NCBI GenBank assembly: GCA_021811105.1
Contig: JAJZPM010000011.1
Coordinates: forward strand, 1 to 64,000
Length of the DNA: 64,000 nucleotides
Source: Nitrospirota bacterium
GTDB taxonomy: Bacteria; Nitrospirota; Thermodesulfovibrionia; Thermodesulfovibrionales; UBA6898
Direction: 5' to 3'
Both the position numbers and the translations under genes were made by a program. Shown one piece after another: positions 51,250 to 59,850 of this stretch. Under the pieces are notes generated by a model. It saw nothing but the letters and a program-made list of their open reading frames with translations. It searched no databases and was not told where the DNA came from. The first letter of the stretch is position 1. Every line of letters begins with the position of its first letter.

Positions 51250-51331
51250 GTCATTCCCGCAGTCTTTAGGCGGGAATCCAGAAAGAACAGAGATCCTGGA
51301 TGCCCGACAAAAAACCTCGGGCATGACTGAT
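51250..51331. repeat. isolated CGTCATTCCCG-type repeat (core only)
   Basis: GTCATTCCCGCAGTCTTTAGG, CGGGAATCCAG ... GGATGCCCGAC ... CCTCGGGCATGACTG. It is a core unit without the outer TIR ends, lying between bioF and the regulator gene. Confidence 0.62.
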
Positions 51332-51369
51332 AGAGAGAGGAAATGGGTAAATAGTATTATGGGACCGGT

Positions 51370-52002
51370 TCAGACCTTGGGGATGAGATAGACGCAGGAC
51401 TCCGCGCCTTCCGCGACCGACTGCTCCCTCGTGATGTTCCTGTCGATCAGGTCCCGGTACATCTGGAGTTCGTATTTGCAGGCATCACTGAATTCCCTGG
51501 CCACCTTATTGATAGGGCAGTGATACTGCTTCAGATGGTAATGGTCGGAATTCTTGCTGATCTCGACGAAATGTCCGTCCGCCTCCAGGATTTCTTTCAG
51601 GGCGTTCAGCGTGTCCTCGACGCTTCCCTTTCCGGCGAGCGCGGCCTTCCCTGCCTTAAAGAGTCTGTCCCTGCGCCAATCGAAGATCCTGTCTATCTTT
51701 TCATCGCCTTCGTGTTTTCTGATGTCCCTCAGAAGGCCGACCGCGAATTTATCGTAGGCCTTGGGGAAGAGGTCGTTGGCTGCCTCAGTCAGCATATAGA
51801 TGAAGCCGGGCCTGCCTATGCCCCGTCTCCTTGAAACATAGGTGACGATGCCTTTTTTCTCGAGCGCAAGCAGATGCTGCCGGATTCCCATCGGGGTGAT
51901 TTCGATGACCTTGCTCAGACCGTCGATCGACATCCCTCCGTTTTTTTTCAGGAGAAGGATTATGTTTTTCCTTGTAGAATTCTCGTCGATCAAGATATCC
52001 AT
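51370..52002 (-). CDS. winged-helix regulator of the SufR-like (DeoR/ArsR-fold) Fe-S type, one ligand replaced
   Basis: 210 residues from the internal ATG 52002; the track start lies six codons upstream. An N-terminal winged helix is seen in LSKVIEITPMGIRQHLLALEKKGIVTYVSRRRGIGRPGF. In the C-terminal part, C162 and C175 (CPINKVAREFSDAC, C-x12-C) and C203 (AEGAESCVYL) match three of the four cysteines of SufR-like Fe-S regulators. The expected third cysteine in R-E-x-C-(I/V)-A-x-G is serine here (REQSVAEG). The protein could still bind a cluster with a different ligand or may sense redox differently. It is divergent from a ferritin-like gene across an AT-rich region with AGTTTTTGTAAA and AACTTTGTAAA direct repeats that could be its operator. 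Confidence 0.78.
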   Translation of the reverse strand: MDILIDENSTRKNIILLLKKNGGMSIDGLSKVIEITPMGIRQHLLALEKKGIVTYVSRRRGIGRPGFIYMLTEAANDLFPKAYDKFAVGLLRDIRKHEGDEKIDRIFDWRRDRLFKAGKAALAGKGSVEDTLNALKEILEADGHFVEISKNSDHYHLKQYHCPINKVAREFSDACKYELQMYRDLIDRNITREQSVAEGAESCVYLIPKV

Positions 52003-52021
52003 ACTGGAAGAAAATAGCATA

Positions 52022-52066
52022 AAAAAAAGTTTTTGTAAATAAAAAAGTAAAAAAACTTTGTAAAAG
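52022..52066. promoter_or_regulatory. candidate operator/promoter region between divergent regulator and ferritin-like gene
   Basis: AAAAGTTTTTGTAAATAAAA, then AAGTAAAAAAACTTTGTAAA: an A/T-rich stretch with two imperfect direct repeats ending TTTGTAAA. It is placed where both divergent promoters would overlap, so it may be bound by the SufR-like regulator. No exact consensus is available from one copy. Confidence 0.4.
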
Positions 52067-52156
52067 GGGTGCTATTTCGTTCCCGGCATATATATGATAA
52101 TATTGCTTGGATTGCAGGGCCGAATCCCTTACAATATTCAGAAAAAGGAGATGACT

Positions 52157-52651
52157 ATGGTTACAGGGAAGGAAGATCTCTTGAGGTCCCTTATCGAGGC
52201 TTTCCTCATGGAAAAAGGGACGCATGAATTTTATTCGAAGGCCGCGACAAAGGCGTTGAGCGAGGACGCGAGGGCCACCTTCAGGGACCTTACCGAATGG
52301 GAAGAAAAGCATATGGATTATATCCAGTCCCTCTACCTGTCGATCCAGGACGACAGGGACGTCGAGCACTTCGAAGAATTCAAAAAAAGAGCGGAAGCCC
52401 CGGTCACCGAGGGGGGTATCCCGGTCAAGGACCTCGAATCAAAGGTGGAGGAGTCGGTTTTTCTCGACGACATGGGCGCACTCATCATGGCGCTCGAGAT
52501 AGAGGGCAAGGCCTACAATCTGTACCGGAACCTCTCCGAAAAGGCGGCCGACGGAAACGCACGCGTGGTGTTCAGGGAGATGATGGGGATGGAACTCAGC
52601 CATATTGATTATCTCAAGAAGCTTAGGAACAAGCTTGCTGAAACTGCGTGA
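52157..52651 (+). CDS. ferritin-like / rubrerythrin-type di-iron protein
   Basis: 164 residues from ATG 52157 with AAGGAG six bases upstream; the track extends to a far-upstream ATA/ATG region. The four-helix ferritin-like bundle is visible as IEAFLMEKGTHEFYSKAATKAL, FRDLTEWEEKHMDYIQSLY, ALIMALEIEGKAYNLYRNL and FREMMGMELSHIDYLKKLR. Four E-x6-Y or E-x-x-H ligand motifs are present, as in rubrerythrin family members. No C-terminal rubredoxin domain is present. It may scavenge peroxide or store iron. Its 3' end overlaps the start of the fumarase alpha gene by 17 bases, and the SufR-like regulator is divergent, so an oxidative-stress or iron link is likely but inferred. Confidence 0.82.
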   Translation: MVTGKEDLLRSLIEAFLMEKGTHEFYSKAATKALSEDARATFRDLTEWEEKHMDYIQSLYLSIQDDRDVEHFEEFKKRAEAPVTEGGIPVKDLESKVEESVFLDDMGALIMALEIEGKAYNLYRNLSEKAADGNARVVFREMMGMELSHIDYLKKLRNKLAETA

Positions 52652-53480
52652 CGGCATCGTAGAGCTTTACAAAAAGGTCGCCACTTCTCTGCCGCCGGAT
52701 GTCGAGGAGGCGCTCCGCTCCGCGCTGCCGGCCGAGGAAGAAGGCTCTGCGGCGGCATCTTCCCTCTCCGTGATGCTGGAGAATGTGCGCATGGCGAGAG
52801 AGAATGCGAAGCCGCTCTGCCAGGACACGGGGGTGCCTGTTTTTTTCGTGAAGGTCCCGATGGGGCTGAGCCAGCTCGACATGAAAGAGACCATCCTCGA
52901 TGCGACACGTATTGCGACTGTGAAGGTCCCTCTCAGGCCGAACGCAGTAGACGTGGTCACCGATAAAAACTCGGGTGACAATACGGGCGCCGGTTTCCCC
53001 ATAATCTACATGGAAGAGACGCGGAGCGGGACTTTATCGATCGACCTGATGCTAAAGGGCGGGGGCTGCGAAAATGCAGGTCAGCTATACAAACTTCCCC
53101 TTGAGGAACTGGGCGCACAGAGGGACCTCGACGGCGTGCGGCGGTGCGTACTCGATGCGGTCCAGAGGGCGCAGGGCAGGGGATGCCCGCCCTATATCAT
53201 CGGCGTGGGCATCGGTGCTTCGAAGGACCAGGTGACGAGGCTGGCGAAGGACCAGCTAATGCGCAAACTGAACGACGCCAATGCGAACAGTGATCTTGCG
53301 GCGCTCGAAAAAAAGATTCTCACGGAGATCAACGGTCTTGGGATAGGGCCCCAGGGGCTGGGAGGGAGGATTACTGCGCTGGGCGTCAAGATCGGCGCCA
53401 ACCACCGCCATCCGGCTTCCTATTTCGTGGACGTATCAGTCGGCTGCTGGGCCCATAGGAGGGGAAGGCTGATATGGTGA
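52635..53480 (+). CDS. class I fumarate hydratase, alpha subunit
   Basis: 281 residues from TTG 52635, chosen because AGGAACAAGC lies just upstream. The track start TTG 52605 would add ten residues of no family likeness. The iron-sulfur cysteines are in LCQDTGVPVFFV, GGGCENAGQL and SVGCWAHRRG, the three 4Fe-4S ligands of class I hydro-lyases. GAGFPIIYME and SGDNTGAG are also typical. The two-subunit class I fumarase, split into alpha and beta chains, is characteristic of anaerobes, archaea and many Nitrospirae/Deltaproteobacteria. It hydrates fumarate to malate in the TCA cycle and is oxygen-labile. L(+)-tartrate dehydratase is the main alternative. Confidence 0.9.
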   Translation: MLKLRDGIVELYKKVATSLPPDVEEALRSALPAEEEGSAAASSLSVMLENVRMARENAKPLCQDTGVPVFFVKVPMGLSQLDMKETILDATRIATVKVPLRPNAVDVVTDKNSGDNTGAGFPIIYMEETRSGTLSIDLMLKGGGCENAGQLYKLPLEELGAQRDLDGVRRCVLDAVQRAQGRGCPPYIIGVGIGASKDQVTRLAKDQLMRKLNDANANSDLAALEKKILTEINGLGIGPQGLGGRITALGVKIGANHRHPASYFVDVSVGCWAHRRGRLIW

Positions 53481-54070
53481 CCCCGGTCGCCCTCAATCTT
53501 CCTCTCTCCGGTTCCGACGTGAGTGGTCTGACGGCCGGGGACATCGTGACCCTGAGCGGAAGGCTCGTCACCGGCAGGGACAGGATCCATAAGTACCTGG
53601 CCGAGAGGCCCCGGAAGGAAGAGGTCCCCTTTGATCTGTCCGGGACGGTCCTGTACCACTGCGGTCCGGTGGTCGAGAAGGCCGACGGGGAATTCAGGGC
53701 CGTTGCCGCGGGGCCGACGACGAGCATGCGCGTCGAGATGTACGAGGCCATCGTTATACGTGAATACGGGCTGAGAGGTATAATGGGCAAGGGCGGCATG
53801 GGCGAGGGTACGCGCCGTGCCCTGAAGGAGTGCGGCTGCGTCTACTTTCACGCCATCGGCGGGGCCGCGGTCTATCTCGCGGCAAGGATCAGAAAGACCG
53901 TCGGCGTCTGGAAGCTTGAGGAGTTCGGGCCGACCGAGGCGATGTGGCTTTTTGAGGTCGAGGGTTTCCCGGCGATCGTGACTATGGACTCGCATGGGAA
54001 CGACCTGCACCGGGAAGTGGAAGAGGCGTCCCTAAAGAGATTTTCGGAATTAATAAAAAAAAGTAAGTAG
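53474..54070 (+). CDS. class I fumarate hydratase, beta subunit
   Basis: 198 residues whose ATG overlaps the alpha stop by seven bases. Motifs: GDIVTLSGRLVTGRDRIHKYL, LYHCGPVVEK, AAGPTTSMRVEMYE, IMGKGGMG and the C-terminal WLFEVEGFPAIVTMDSHGNDLH. The beta chain completes the active site with the swivelling domain, including residues that bind fumarate. With the preceding alpha gene it makes a complete enzyme. The order ferritin-like, fumA-alpha, fumB-beta as overlapping genes suggests a single operon, possibly protecting the oxygen-labile cluster. That link is an inference from gene order. Confidence 0.9.
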   Translation: MVTPVALNLPLSGSDVSGLTAGDIVTLSGRLVTGRDRIHKYLAERPRKEEVPFDLSGTVLYHCGPVVEKADGEFRAVAAGPTTSMRVEMYEAIVIREYGLRGIMGKGGMGEGTRRALKECGCVYFHAIGGAAVYLAARIRKTVGVWKLEEFGPTEAMWLFEVEGFPAIVTMDSHGNDLHREVEEASLKRFSELIKKSK

Positions 54071-54106
54071 TTATGAAGAAGTTCATAAGTATGAAGACAT
54101 TCTGTT

Positions 54107-54262
54107 ATAAAATCCCTCCTAACCTCCCTTTTGCTAAAGGGAGGTTAGGAGCCCCTTTTTGGAGTAACGCCCTCCCGAAAGCATTCGGGACACCCCCTCT
54201 TTCCGCACTCAGGCGGATTCGCCGAGGAGAAAAGATAAGAGGGGGTGAAGGGGGAGTTATGA
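54107..54262 (+). repeat. palindromic element with CCTCCCTTTTGCTAAAGGGAGG and extra stems
   Basis: AAAATCCCTCCTAACC, TCCCTTTTGCTAAAGGGAGG, TTAGGAGCCCCTTTTTGGAG, CCCGAAAGCATTCGGGAC, and TCAGGCGGATTCGCCGAGG: several stem-loops in a row, with the outer AAAATCCC/GGGGGAGTTATG-like ends. It fills the 222-base gap between the fumarase beta and the epimerase-like genes. Confidence 0.65.
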
Positions 54263-54292
54263 TTCTCAAAAGGGTAAGGGGAAAGGGGTAAT

Positions 54293-55186
54293 TTGATCTT
54301 TATCGCCGGCGCAACAGGTTTTGTGGGCGGGCACCTCGTCGACGACCTGCGGTCGAAGGGGGACAGAGTGAAGTGCCTCGTCCGCTCAGGCAGAAACGCG
54401 GGACAGTTCGCCGCAAAGGGGGTCGAGGTCGTCCGCGGTGATATCACTGATCCGCGTTCGATCGAGGGCGTTGTCGGCCCGGACGACTTCGTGGTCCATC
54501 TCGTCGGGATAATCGAGGAAAAAAGGGGGGTGACGTTTCGGGGGGTGCATGTCGAAGGTACTGCCAACCTGGTCGCCGAGGCCAGACGCGCGGGGGTAAG
54601 GCATTTCTTCTATCAATCGGCCCTGGGCGCCGACAGAAATTCCTGGTCCGGCTATCTGAAGACAAAGGCGGAGGCCGAGGAGATTGTGACCAAGAGCGGG
54701 CTGGACTACACGATATTCAGACCGTCTCTCATCATCGGGCCCTGGGACGGGTTTACCAAAAAGATGCTGGACATGCTGAAGCTTTCGCCTGTGATTCCGG
54801 TACCGGGGGACGGCAGGGCTAAGATACAGCCGGTCTATATCAAAGACTGGCTTAGGTGCATTGGTGCGGTCATCGGAAATCCTCAGGCATACCGGGCGAC
54901 GTTTGATATCGGCGGGCCGGAGCAGCTCACATATAAGGAGATTGTCGAAATGCTCGCCGAATCGGCCGGCAAGAAGAAGCCTGTCTTCAACGTCCCGATG
55001 GGACTGATGAAGATATCCGCTCTGTTCCTCGAAACCCTGCTCTCTTCTCCGCCCGTCACCTCTGAGCAGCTGAGGCTAATAGGGTCCGACAACATCTGCG
55101 ACCCGGAGGCAATCGAGAAGCATTTCGGGTTCAGGCCGACGCCGCTGCGCGACGCACTGAAGGAATTTATCAAGCGGGAGAACTAA
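54293..55186 (+). CDS. NDUFA9-like NAD(P)-binding epimerase/dehydratase family protein
   Basis: 297 residues from TTG 54293 with AAAGGGG upstream. MIFIAGATGFVGGHLVDDLRSKG is the glycine-rich NAD(P) loop and VVHLVGIIEEKRGVTFRGVHVEGT matches the atypical SDR5/NDUFA9 group rather than sugar epimerases. The usual Y-x3-K is seen as WSGYLKTKAEAEE, and the later part RPSLIIGPWDGFTKKML resembles complex-I accessory or NmrA-like members. Bacterial homologues are widely annotated as complex I NDUFA9 subunit family proteins without proven function. It stands alone between two palindromic repeats, so no pathway can be assigned. Confidence 0.82.
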   Translation: MIFIAGATGFVGGHLVDDLRSKGDRVKCLVRSGRNAGQFAAKGVEVVRGDITDPRSIEGVVGPDDFVVHLVGIIEEKRGVTFRGVHVEGTANLVAEARRAGVRHFFYQSALGADRNSWSGYLKTKAEAEEIVTKSGLDYTIFRPSLIIGPWDGFTKKMLDMLKLSPVIPVPGDGRAKIQPVYIKDWLRCIGAVIGNPQAYRATFDIGGPEQLTYKEIVEMLAESAGKKKPVFNVPMGLMKISALFLETLLSSPPVTSEQLRLIGSDNICDPEAIEKHFGFRPTPLRDALKEFIKREN

Positions 55187-55211
55187 TAACGGGCTCGAAA
55201 TAGTATGCATA

Positions 55212-55302
55212 TGATTATCCCAAAATCCCTCCTAACCTCCCTTTGCCAAAGGGAGGAATCCACCCCTCTTTGGCAAAGAGGGGCGAGGGGAGATTTTTCG
55301 AT
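55212..55302 (+). repeat. palindromic element with CCTCCCTTTGCCAAAGGGAGG and CCTCTTTGGCAAAGAGG
   Basis: AAAATCCCTCCTAACC, TCCCTTTGCCAAAGGGAGG, AATCCACC, CCTCTTTGGCAAAGAGGGG and CGAGGGGAGATTTTT. Two perfect stem-loops lie in an outer AAAATCCCTCC/GGGGAGATTTT frame. This is the most complete copy of the family. Confidence 0.72.
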
Positions 55303-55392
55303 CAAATATGCATGCAATCATGAGACTCTTGATAATTAGGTAAAACTTTCAGCCGGCTGCCTGTCAGTCTCTCCGGTGACCGTTAGCCCCTA

Positions 55393-55812
55393 CTACTTTT
55401 TTACCACCAGCACATCGCATTCGGCATGGTCCACGACCTTTGAGGAGACGCTCCCGAGAAGGAATTTCTGCGCGCCGTGCCTGCCGTGCGAACCAGTGAC
55501 GATCACGTCGGCCTTAATTTTTTTTGCGGTCTCGAGGATCTCCTCCGCGGGATTGCCCTGGCTGATGAGGGTCTTCAGGGACTTTATCTTCCTCGGCTTC
55601 GACTTGATCTTCTCCATCATGCGCCCTGTCTCTTCGGTGAGCGTGGCGACTATCCTGGTCCTGTCCATCTCCATCAATTCGGTGAGGTAAAGTTCAGGAA
55701 CGACGGAAAGGACAGTGACCGAGGAATTGAACGTCTCGGCGATCGCGAGCGCTTTTTTCAATGCTTTCTCAGAAGATTCCGACCCGTCATGTGCAACAAG
55801 AATTTTTTTCAT
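55393..55812 (-). CDS. universal stress protein (single UspA domain)
   Basis: 139 residues with GGGGAGA three bases before the ATG (after ACAG). [22 protein letters not shown] is the start of the UspA fold, and [29 protein letters not shown] ends it, with the ATP-binding motif G-S-H-G-R-H-G-x9-G-S (G-x2-G-x9-G-(S/T)). It would bind ATP as a dimer and is probably induced by stress or growth arrest. It is a lone gene divergent from metK, sharing a 118-base upstream region. It differs from the double-domain protein at 47.2 kb. Confidence 0.9.
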   Translation of the reverse strand: MKKILVAHDGSESSEKALKKALAIAETFNSSVTVLSVVPELYLTELMEMDRTRIVATLTEETGRMMEKIKSKPRKIKSLKTLISQGNPAEEILETAKKIKADVIVTGSHGRHGAQKFLLGSVSSKVVDHAECDVLVVKK

Positions 55813-55930
55813 CTGTCTCCCCTTTTTTCCGGTTTCTAAAAATTTTACCAGAAGGCGAACAGTTTGTCTTTTTTTTTGCTGCAGGAAAGATTACAATATA
55901 AGATTCGTTTTGCATGAAAGGAGAAGACAC

Positions 55931-57082
55931 ATGGCAAGAAAGGACTATTTTTTTACTTCGGAGTCGGTCACCGAAGGCCATCCCGATAAAATAGCGGACC
56001 AGATTTCCGATGCCATCCTCGACGCGATCCTTGCGCAGGACCCCGTTGCCAGGGTCGCGTGCGAGACCCTCGTGACTACCGGGCTCGCCTTTGTGGCCGG
56101 AGAGATCTCGACGACCTGTTACGTGCATATCCCCGATATCGTGAGGGAGACGATCAAGAACATAGGATATACAAGGGCCAAGTACGGTTTCGATTACGAG
56201 ACCTGCTCTGTGATCACCTCGATAGACCAGCAGTCTCTGGACATTGCCATGGGTGTTGATACGGGAGGCGCAGGCGATCAGGGTCTGATGTTCGGCTTTG
56301 CCTGCAACGAGACCGAAGAACTGATGCCGCTTCCGATCATGCTGGCTCACAAGCTCTCGATGCGTCTGGCCGAAGCGAGAAAGAACGACGTGCTTGCGTA
56401 CCTGAGGCCGGATGGAAAATCCCAGGTGACGATTGAATACAAAGACGGCAGACCCTTCAGGATCGATACGATAGTGGTATCGACGCAGCACAGCCCCGAC
56501 GTGCATCTCAAGGACCTGAAGGACGACATCATCGAAAAGGTGATCAGGCCGGTCGTCCCGAAAGACCTGCTGGACGAAGAGAAGATCAAGTATTACATCA
56601 ACCCCACCGGCCGCTTTGTTGTGGGCGGTCCGATGGGCGATACCGGCCTGACCGGCAGGAAGATCATAGTGGACAGCTACGGCGGCGTGGGCAGTCACGG
56701 CGGCGGCTGTTTTTCCGGTAAGGACCCGACTAAGGTCGACCGCTCCGGCGCCTATATTTCGCGCTATATCGCAAAGAACATCGTTGCTGCTGGTATTGCC
56801 GGGAGGGTCGAGGTCCAGCTGGCATATGCTATCGGCGTTCCCGAGCCGGTCTCGATTCTTGTCGACACCTTCGGGACCGGGAAGGTCGATGAGGAGAAGA
56901 TCGTTCCTCTGATCAGGAGGAACTTCGATCTCACGCCGAAAGGGATCATCGAAAAGCTGAATCTCAGGAGGCCTATTTATAAGAAGACCGCAGCATACGG
57001 TCATTTCGGCAAGAACGATCCCGACTTCACCTGGGAGGCGACGGACAAGGCGAAGACGTTAAGGAGAGAGGCGGGACTGTAA
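55931..57082 (+). CDS. metK: S-adenosylmethionine synthetase
   Basis: 383 residues from ATG 55931 with AAAGGAGAAGAC upstream. The track start 55715 runs far into the divergent USP gene and is rejected. ATP- and methionine-binding features: [46 protein letters not shown], and the phosphate loop [21 protein letters not shown]. It makes SAM from methionine and ATP. The upstream region is short with no SAM riboswitch visible. It is followed by ahcY, so this pair makes SAM and recycles SAH; the methyltransferases of the polysaccharide clusters depend on it. Confidence 0.96.
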   Translation: MARKDYFFTSESVTEGHPDKIADQISDAILDAILAQDPVARVACETLVTTGLAFVAGEISTTCYVHIPDIVRETIKNIGYTRAKYGFDYETCSVITSIDQQSLDIAMGVDTGGAGDQGLMFGFACNETEELMPLPIMLAHKLSMRLAEARKNDVLAYLRPDGKSQVTIEYKDGRPFRIDTIVVSTQHSPDVHLKDLKDDIIEKVIRPVVPKDLLDEEKIKYYINPTGRFVVGGPMGDTGLTGRKIIVDSYGGVGSHGGGCFSGKDPTKVDRSGAYISRYIAKNIVAAGIAGRVEVQLAYAIGVPEPVSILVDTFGTGKVDEEKIVPLIRRNFDLTPKGIIEKLNLRRPIYKKTAAYGHFGKNDPDFTWEATDKAKTLRREAGL

Positions 57083-57095
57083 AAAGGGTGATAAA

Positions 57096-58418
<1,323 letters not shown>

Positions 58419-58450
58419 GATCAAATTCAGGTATTACCGGATTTCTTAGA

Positions 58451-58483
58451 AAAATCCCTCCTGCCGCAGGAGGGATTTTTTTT
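58451..58483 (+). terminator. intrinsic terminator after ahcY
   Basis: AATCCCTCCTGC-CGCAGGAGGGATT followed by TTTTTT. A 12-base stem with a one- or two-base loop plus a T-run. Confidence 0.85.
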
Positions 58484-58542
58484 GCCGCGTGCGGAAATCC
58501 TGAACATATCGTGATATAGTGGAAAAAAAGGAGGAGGGAGTT

Positions 58543-58830
58543 ATGCTTTCAAAGATCCCTGTAAATCTTGATAAGTTGGCGAAGACAGATGTCGACAAAG
58601 CAGTCCTGAGGGCAGCAATAATCGCTGAGTTGGATGCGATAAATCTCTACGAACAAATGGCATATGTGACGACAAATAAAGATATCAGGAAAATCCTTCT
58701 GGACGTGGCGAAAGAGGAGAAGACGCATGTCGGGGAATTTCAGGCGCTGCTCTTAAGGGAGGACAGGCAGCAGGAAGAAGAATTAAACGAGGGTAAAAAA
58801 GAGGTAGAGGGTCTGCTGAAAAAGGAATGA
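58543..58830 (+). CDS. EncFtn-like encapsulated-ferritin family protein without an adjacent encapsulin
   Basis: 95 residues from ATG 58543 with GGAGGAGGGAG upstream. Two helices carry VLRAAIIAELDAINLYEQMAY and ILLDVAKEEKTHVGEFQALL, that is E-x-x-A-x-x-x-Y and E-E-x-x-H. This matches the ferritin-like domain fused to the N-terminus of the Pyrococcus furiosus encapsulin and the free EncFtn proteins that load iron inside encapsulin shells as decamers. No encapsulin gene lies in the window, and the charged C-terminus (VEGLLKKE) is not an obvious cargo-loading peptide. It may work alone or with a capsid elsewhere in the genome. Confidence 0.8.
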   Translation: MLSKIPVNLDKLAKTDVDKAVLRAAIIAELDAINLYEQMAYVTTNKDIRKILLDVAKEEKTHVGEFQALLLREDRQQEEELNEGKKEVEGLLKKE

Positions 58831-58912
58831 TCTCTATCCTGATGTTGCATAGACGCCGGACACCCGATACCGTTTCTCAGAAGAAAATCGGAAAATAGCT
58901 TATACTATAGCT

Positions 58913-59119
58913 ATGAAACCCAAAGCATCATTCTGTCTCCGTCGCATGCCTGACGGAGAGGTCATCGGACAGGTCATCGATGAACATGGTTTTGTCGTCG
59001 AGACGAGGAACTTCGGCAAGTTCTCCGTCGAAGAGTTCGAGAAGTGCTCGGCGGTCCTCAACCTGGCAATGCCGGACCTCCATCTACAGCCCATCGATGT
59101 GACTGTCTCTGATAATTAG
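58913..59119 (+). CDS. conserved hypothetical small protein
   Basis: 68 residues beginning MKPKASFCLRRMPDGEVIGQVIDEHGFVVETRNFG, then FSVEEFEKCSAVLNLAMPDLHLQPID. I recognise no domain. Codon use matches the neighbouring genes and the ORF is compact, which supports coding. The first half looks like a beta-hairpin-rich region, the second a short helix plus a strand. The Shine-Dalgarno sequence is weak. It sits between the ferritin-like gene and a stretch with a minus-strand remnant, so no functional context is available. Confidence 0.55.
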   Translation: MKPKASFCLRRMPDGEVIGQVIDEHGFVVETRNFGKFSVEEFEKCSAVLNLAMPDLHLQPIDVTVSDN

Positions 59120-59188
59120 TTTTCGTCCTTTGTCGCCAACGGATAGGGCCGGAAACTTATAGGTATCTACCTCGATCCGGTCTTTCCA

Positions 59189-59326
59189 TTACGCTGCCGT
59201 AAATTCCCTGATCTGTTCCTCGGTCCCGTCCATCTTCAGATACTGCCTCGTGCCCCATTTCTTACCTGCAATGTGCCTGAGGGTGCTGCGACTAGCAGCA
59301 ATGACGGGTTGCAGGGCCGGTGCCGA
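59189..59326 (-). pseudogene. unidentified protein C-terminal remnant
   Basis: The minus strand reads RSTLRHIAGKKWGTRQYLKM and DGTEEQIREFTAA to a stop, with codon use like real genes (AAG, CAG, GAG, AGG). Upstream in the frame a stop precedes it at 59327, and there is no start codon. It looks like the tail of a lost gene. I do not recognise the family. The rest of the 280-base gap around it shows nothing else. Confidence 0.4.
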
Positions 59327-59426
59327 TTAAAATGATTTAATCCGCACTTAATCGTATTTTCATACAGGGTGGTTATAGTTTCTAAGTTAATAAACAAATT
59401 TGGCACTGAATAAAAGTAAAAAAAGC

Positions 59427-59720
59427 ATGAACTGGGACAGTAGACATCTATCGATCATTTTTATCGCGGCCCTTCTATACTCCGGGCTGTTTACCTCTTT
59501 CTATCATCACAATGATTTTTCACCTTACTCAGGCTGCAGCCTCTGTAAATTTGTTGGCGAAGTCTCCTTTGCGGACACCGCGGCGCCGCAGCAACCGGTT
59601 AAACCGTATTTCACCTCGCTCTATGCCTTTCCGGAGACTTCCCTACATATTTCCACAACATTCCCCATCGGGCTGATAGCCCGCGCGCCTCCCGCCTCCG
59701 CCCTCTCCGGGCAGATTTAA
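59427..59720 (+). CDS. small membrane protein with HH...CxxC, unknown function
   Basis: 97 residues from ATG 59427; the track starts nine codons earlier at a TTG. One N-terminal hydrophobic segment (HLSIIFIAALLYSGLFTSF) is followed by YHHNDFSPYSGCSLCKFV, a His pair and C-x2-C that might bind a metal or haem, or form a disulfide. The rest is low in charge. Such small proteins with an HH-x(n)-CxxC after a membrane anchor are often annotated as hypothetical next to multihaem or metal-handling genes, and a multihaem protein gene follows here. The function is unknown. No ribosome binding site is obvious. Confidence 0.5.
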   Translation: MNWDSRHLSIIFIAALLYSGLFTSFYHHNDFSPYSGCSLCKFVGEVSFADTAAPQQPVKPYFTSLYAFPETSLHISTTFPIGLIARAPPASALSGQI

Positions 59721-59744
59721 GCATAAGTCCAATAAAGATGCAAC

Positions 59745-59773
59745 ACAGATTGGGGGCGTACGCCCCAATCTGT
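59745..59773 (+). terminator. hairpin, possible terminator or leader structure
   Basis: ACAGATTGGGG...CGTACG...CCCCAATCTGT forms a strong hairpin of about 11-12 base pairs, followed by AAAAATC rather than a T-run. It may end the small membrane protein transcript or be a structured leader of the multihaem gene. Confidence 0.45.
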
Positions 59774-59850
59774 AAAAATCATGAAAAGGAGACATGCGTG
59801 AAAAATCGTAGTTTGCAGAAATTAAAAAAATATATCAGGAGGTTTCAGAA

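Noticed and set aside
55715-55930. Upstream extension of metK
   Set aside because: It runs antisense through the start of the USP gene and has no family similarity; the ATG at 55931 has a good ribosome binding site.
55813-55930. SAM riboswitch upstream of metK
   Set aside because: The region is only 118 bases, AT-rich and shows no SAM-I or SAM-II-like conserved stems.
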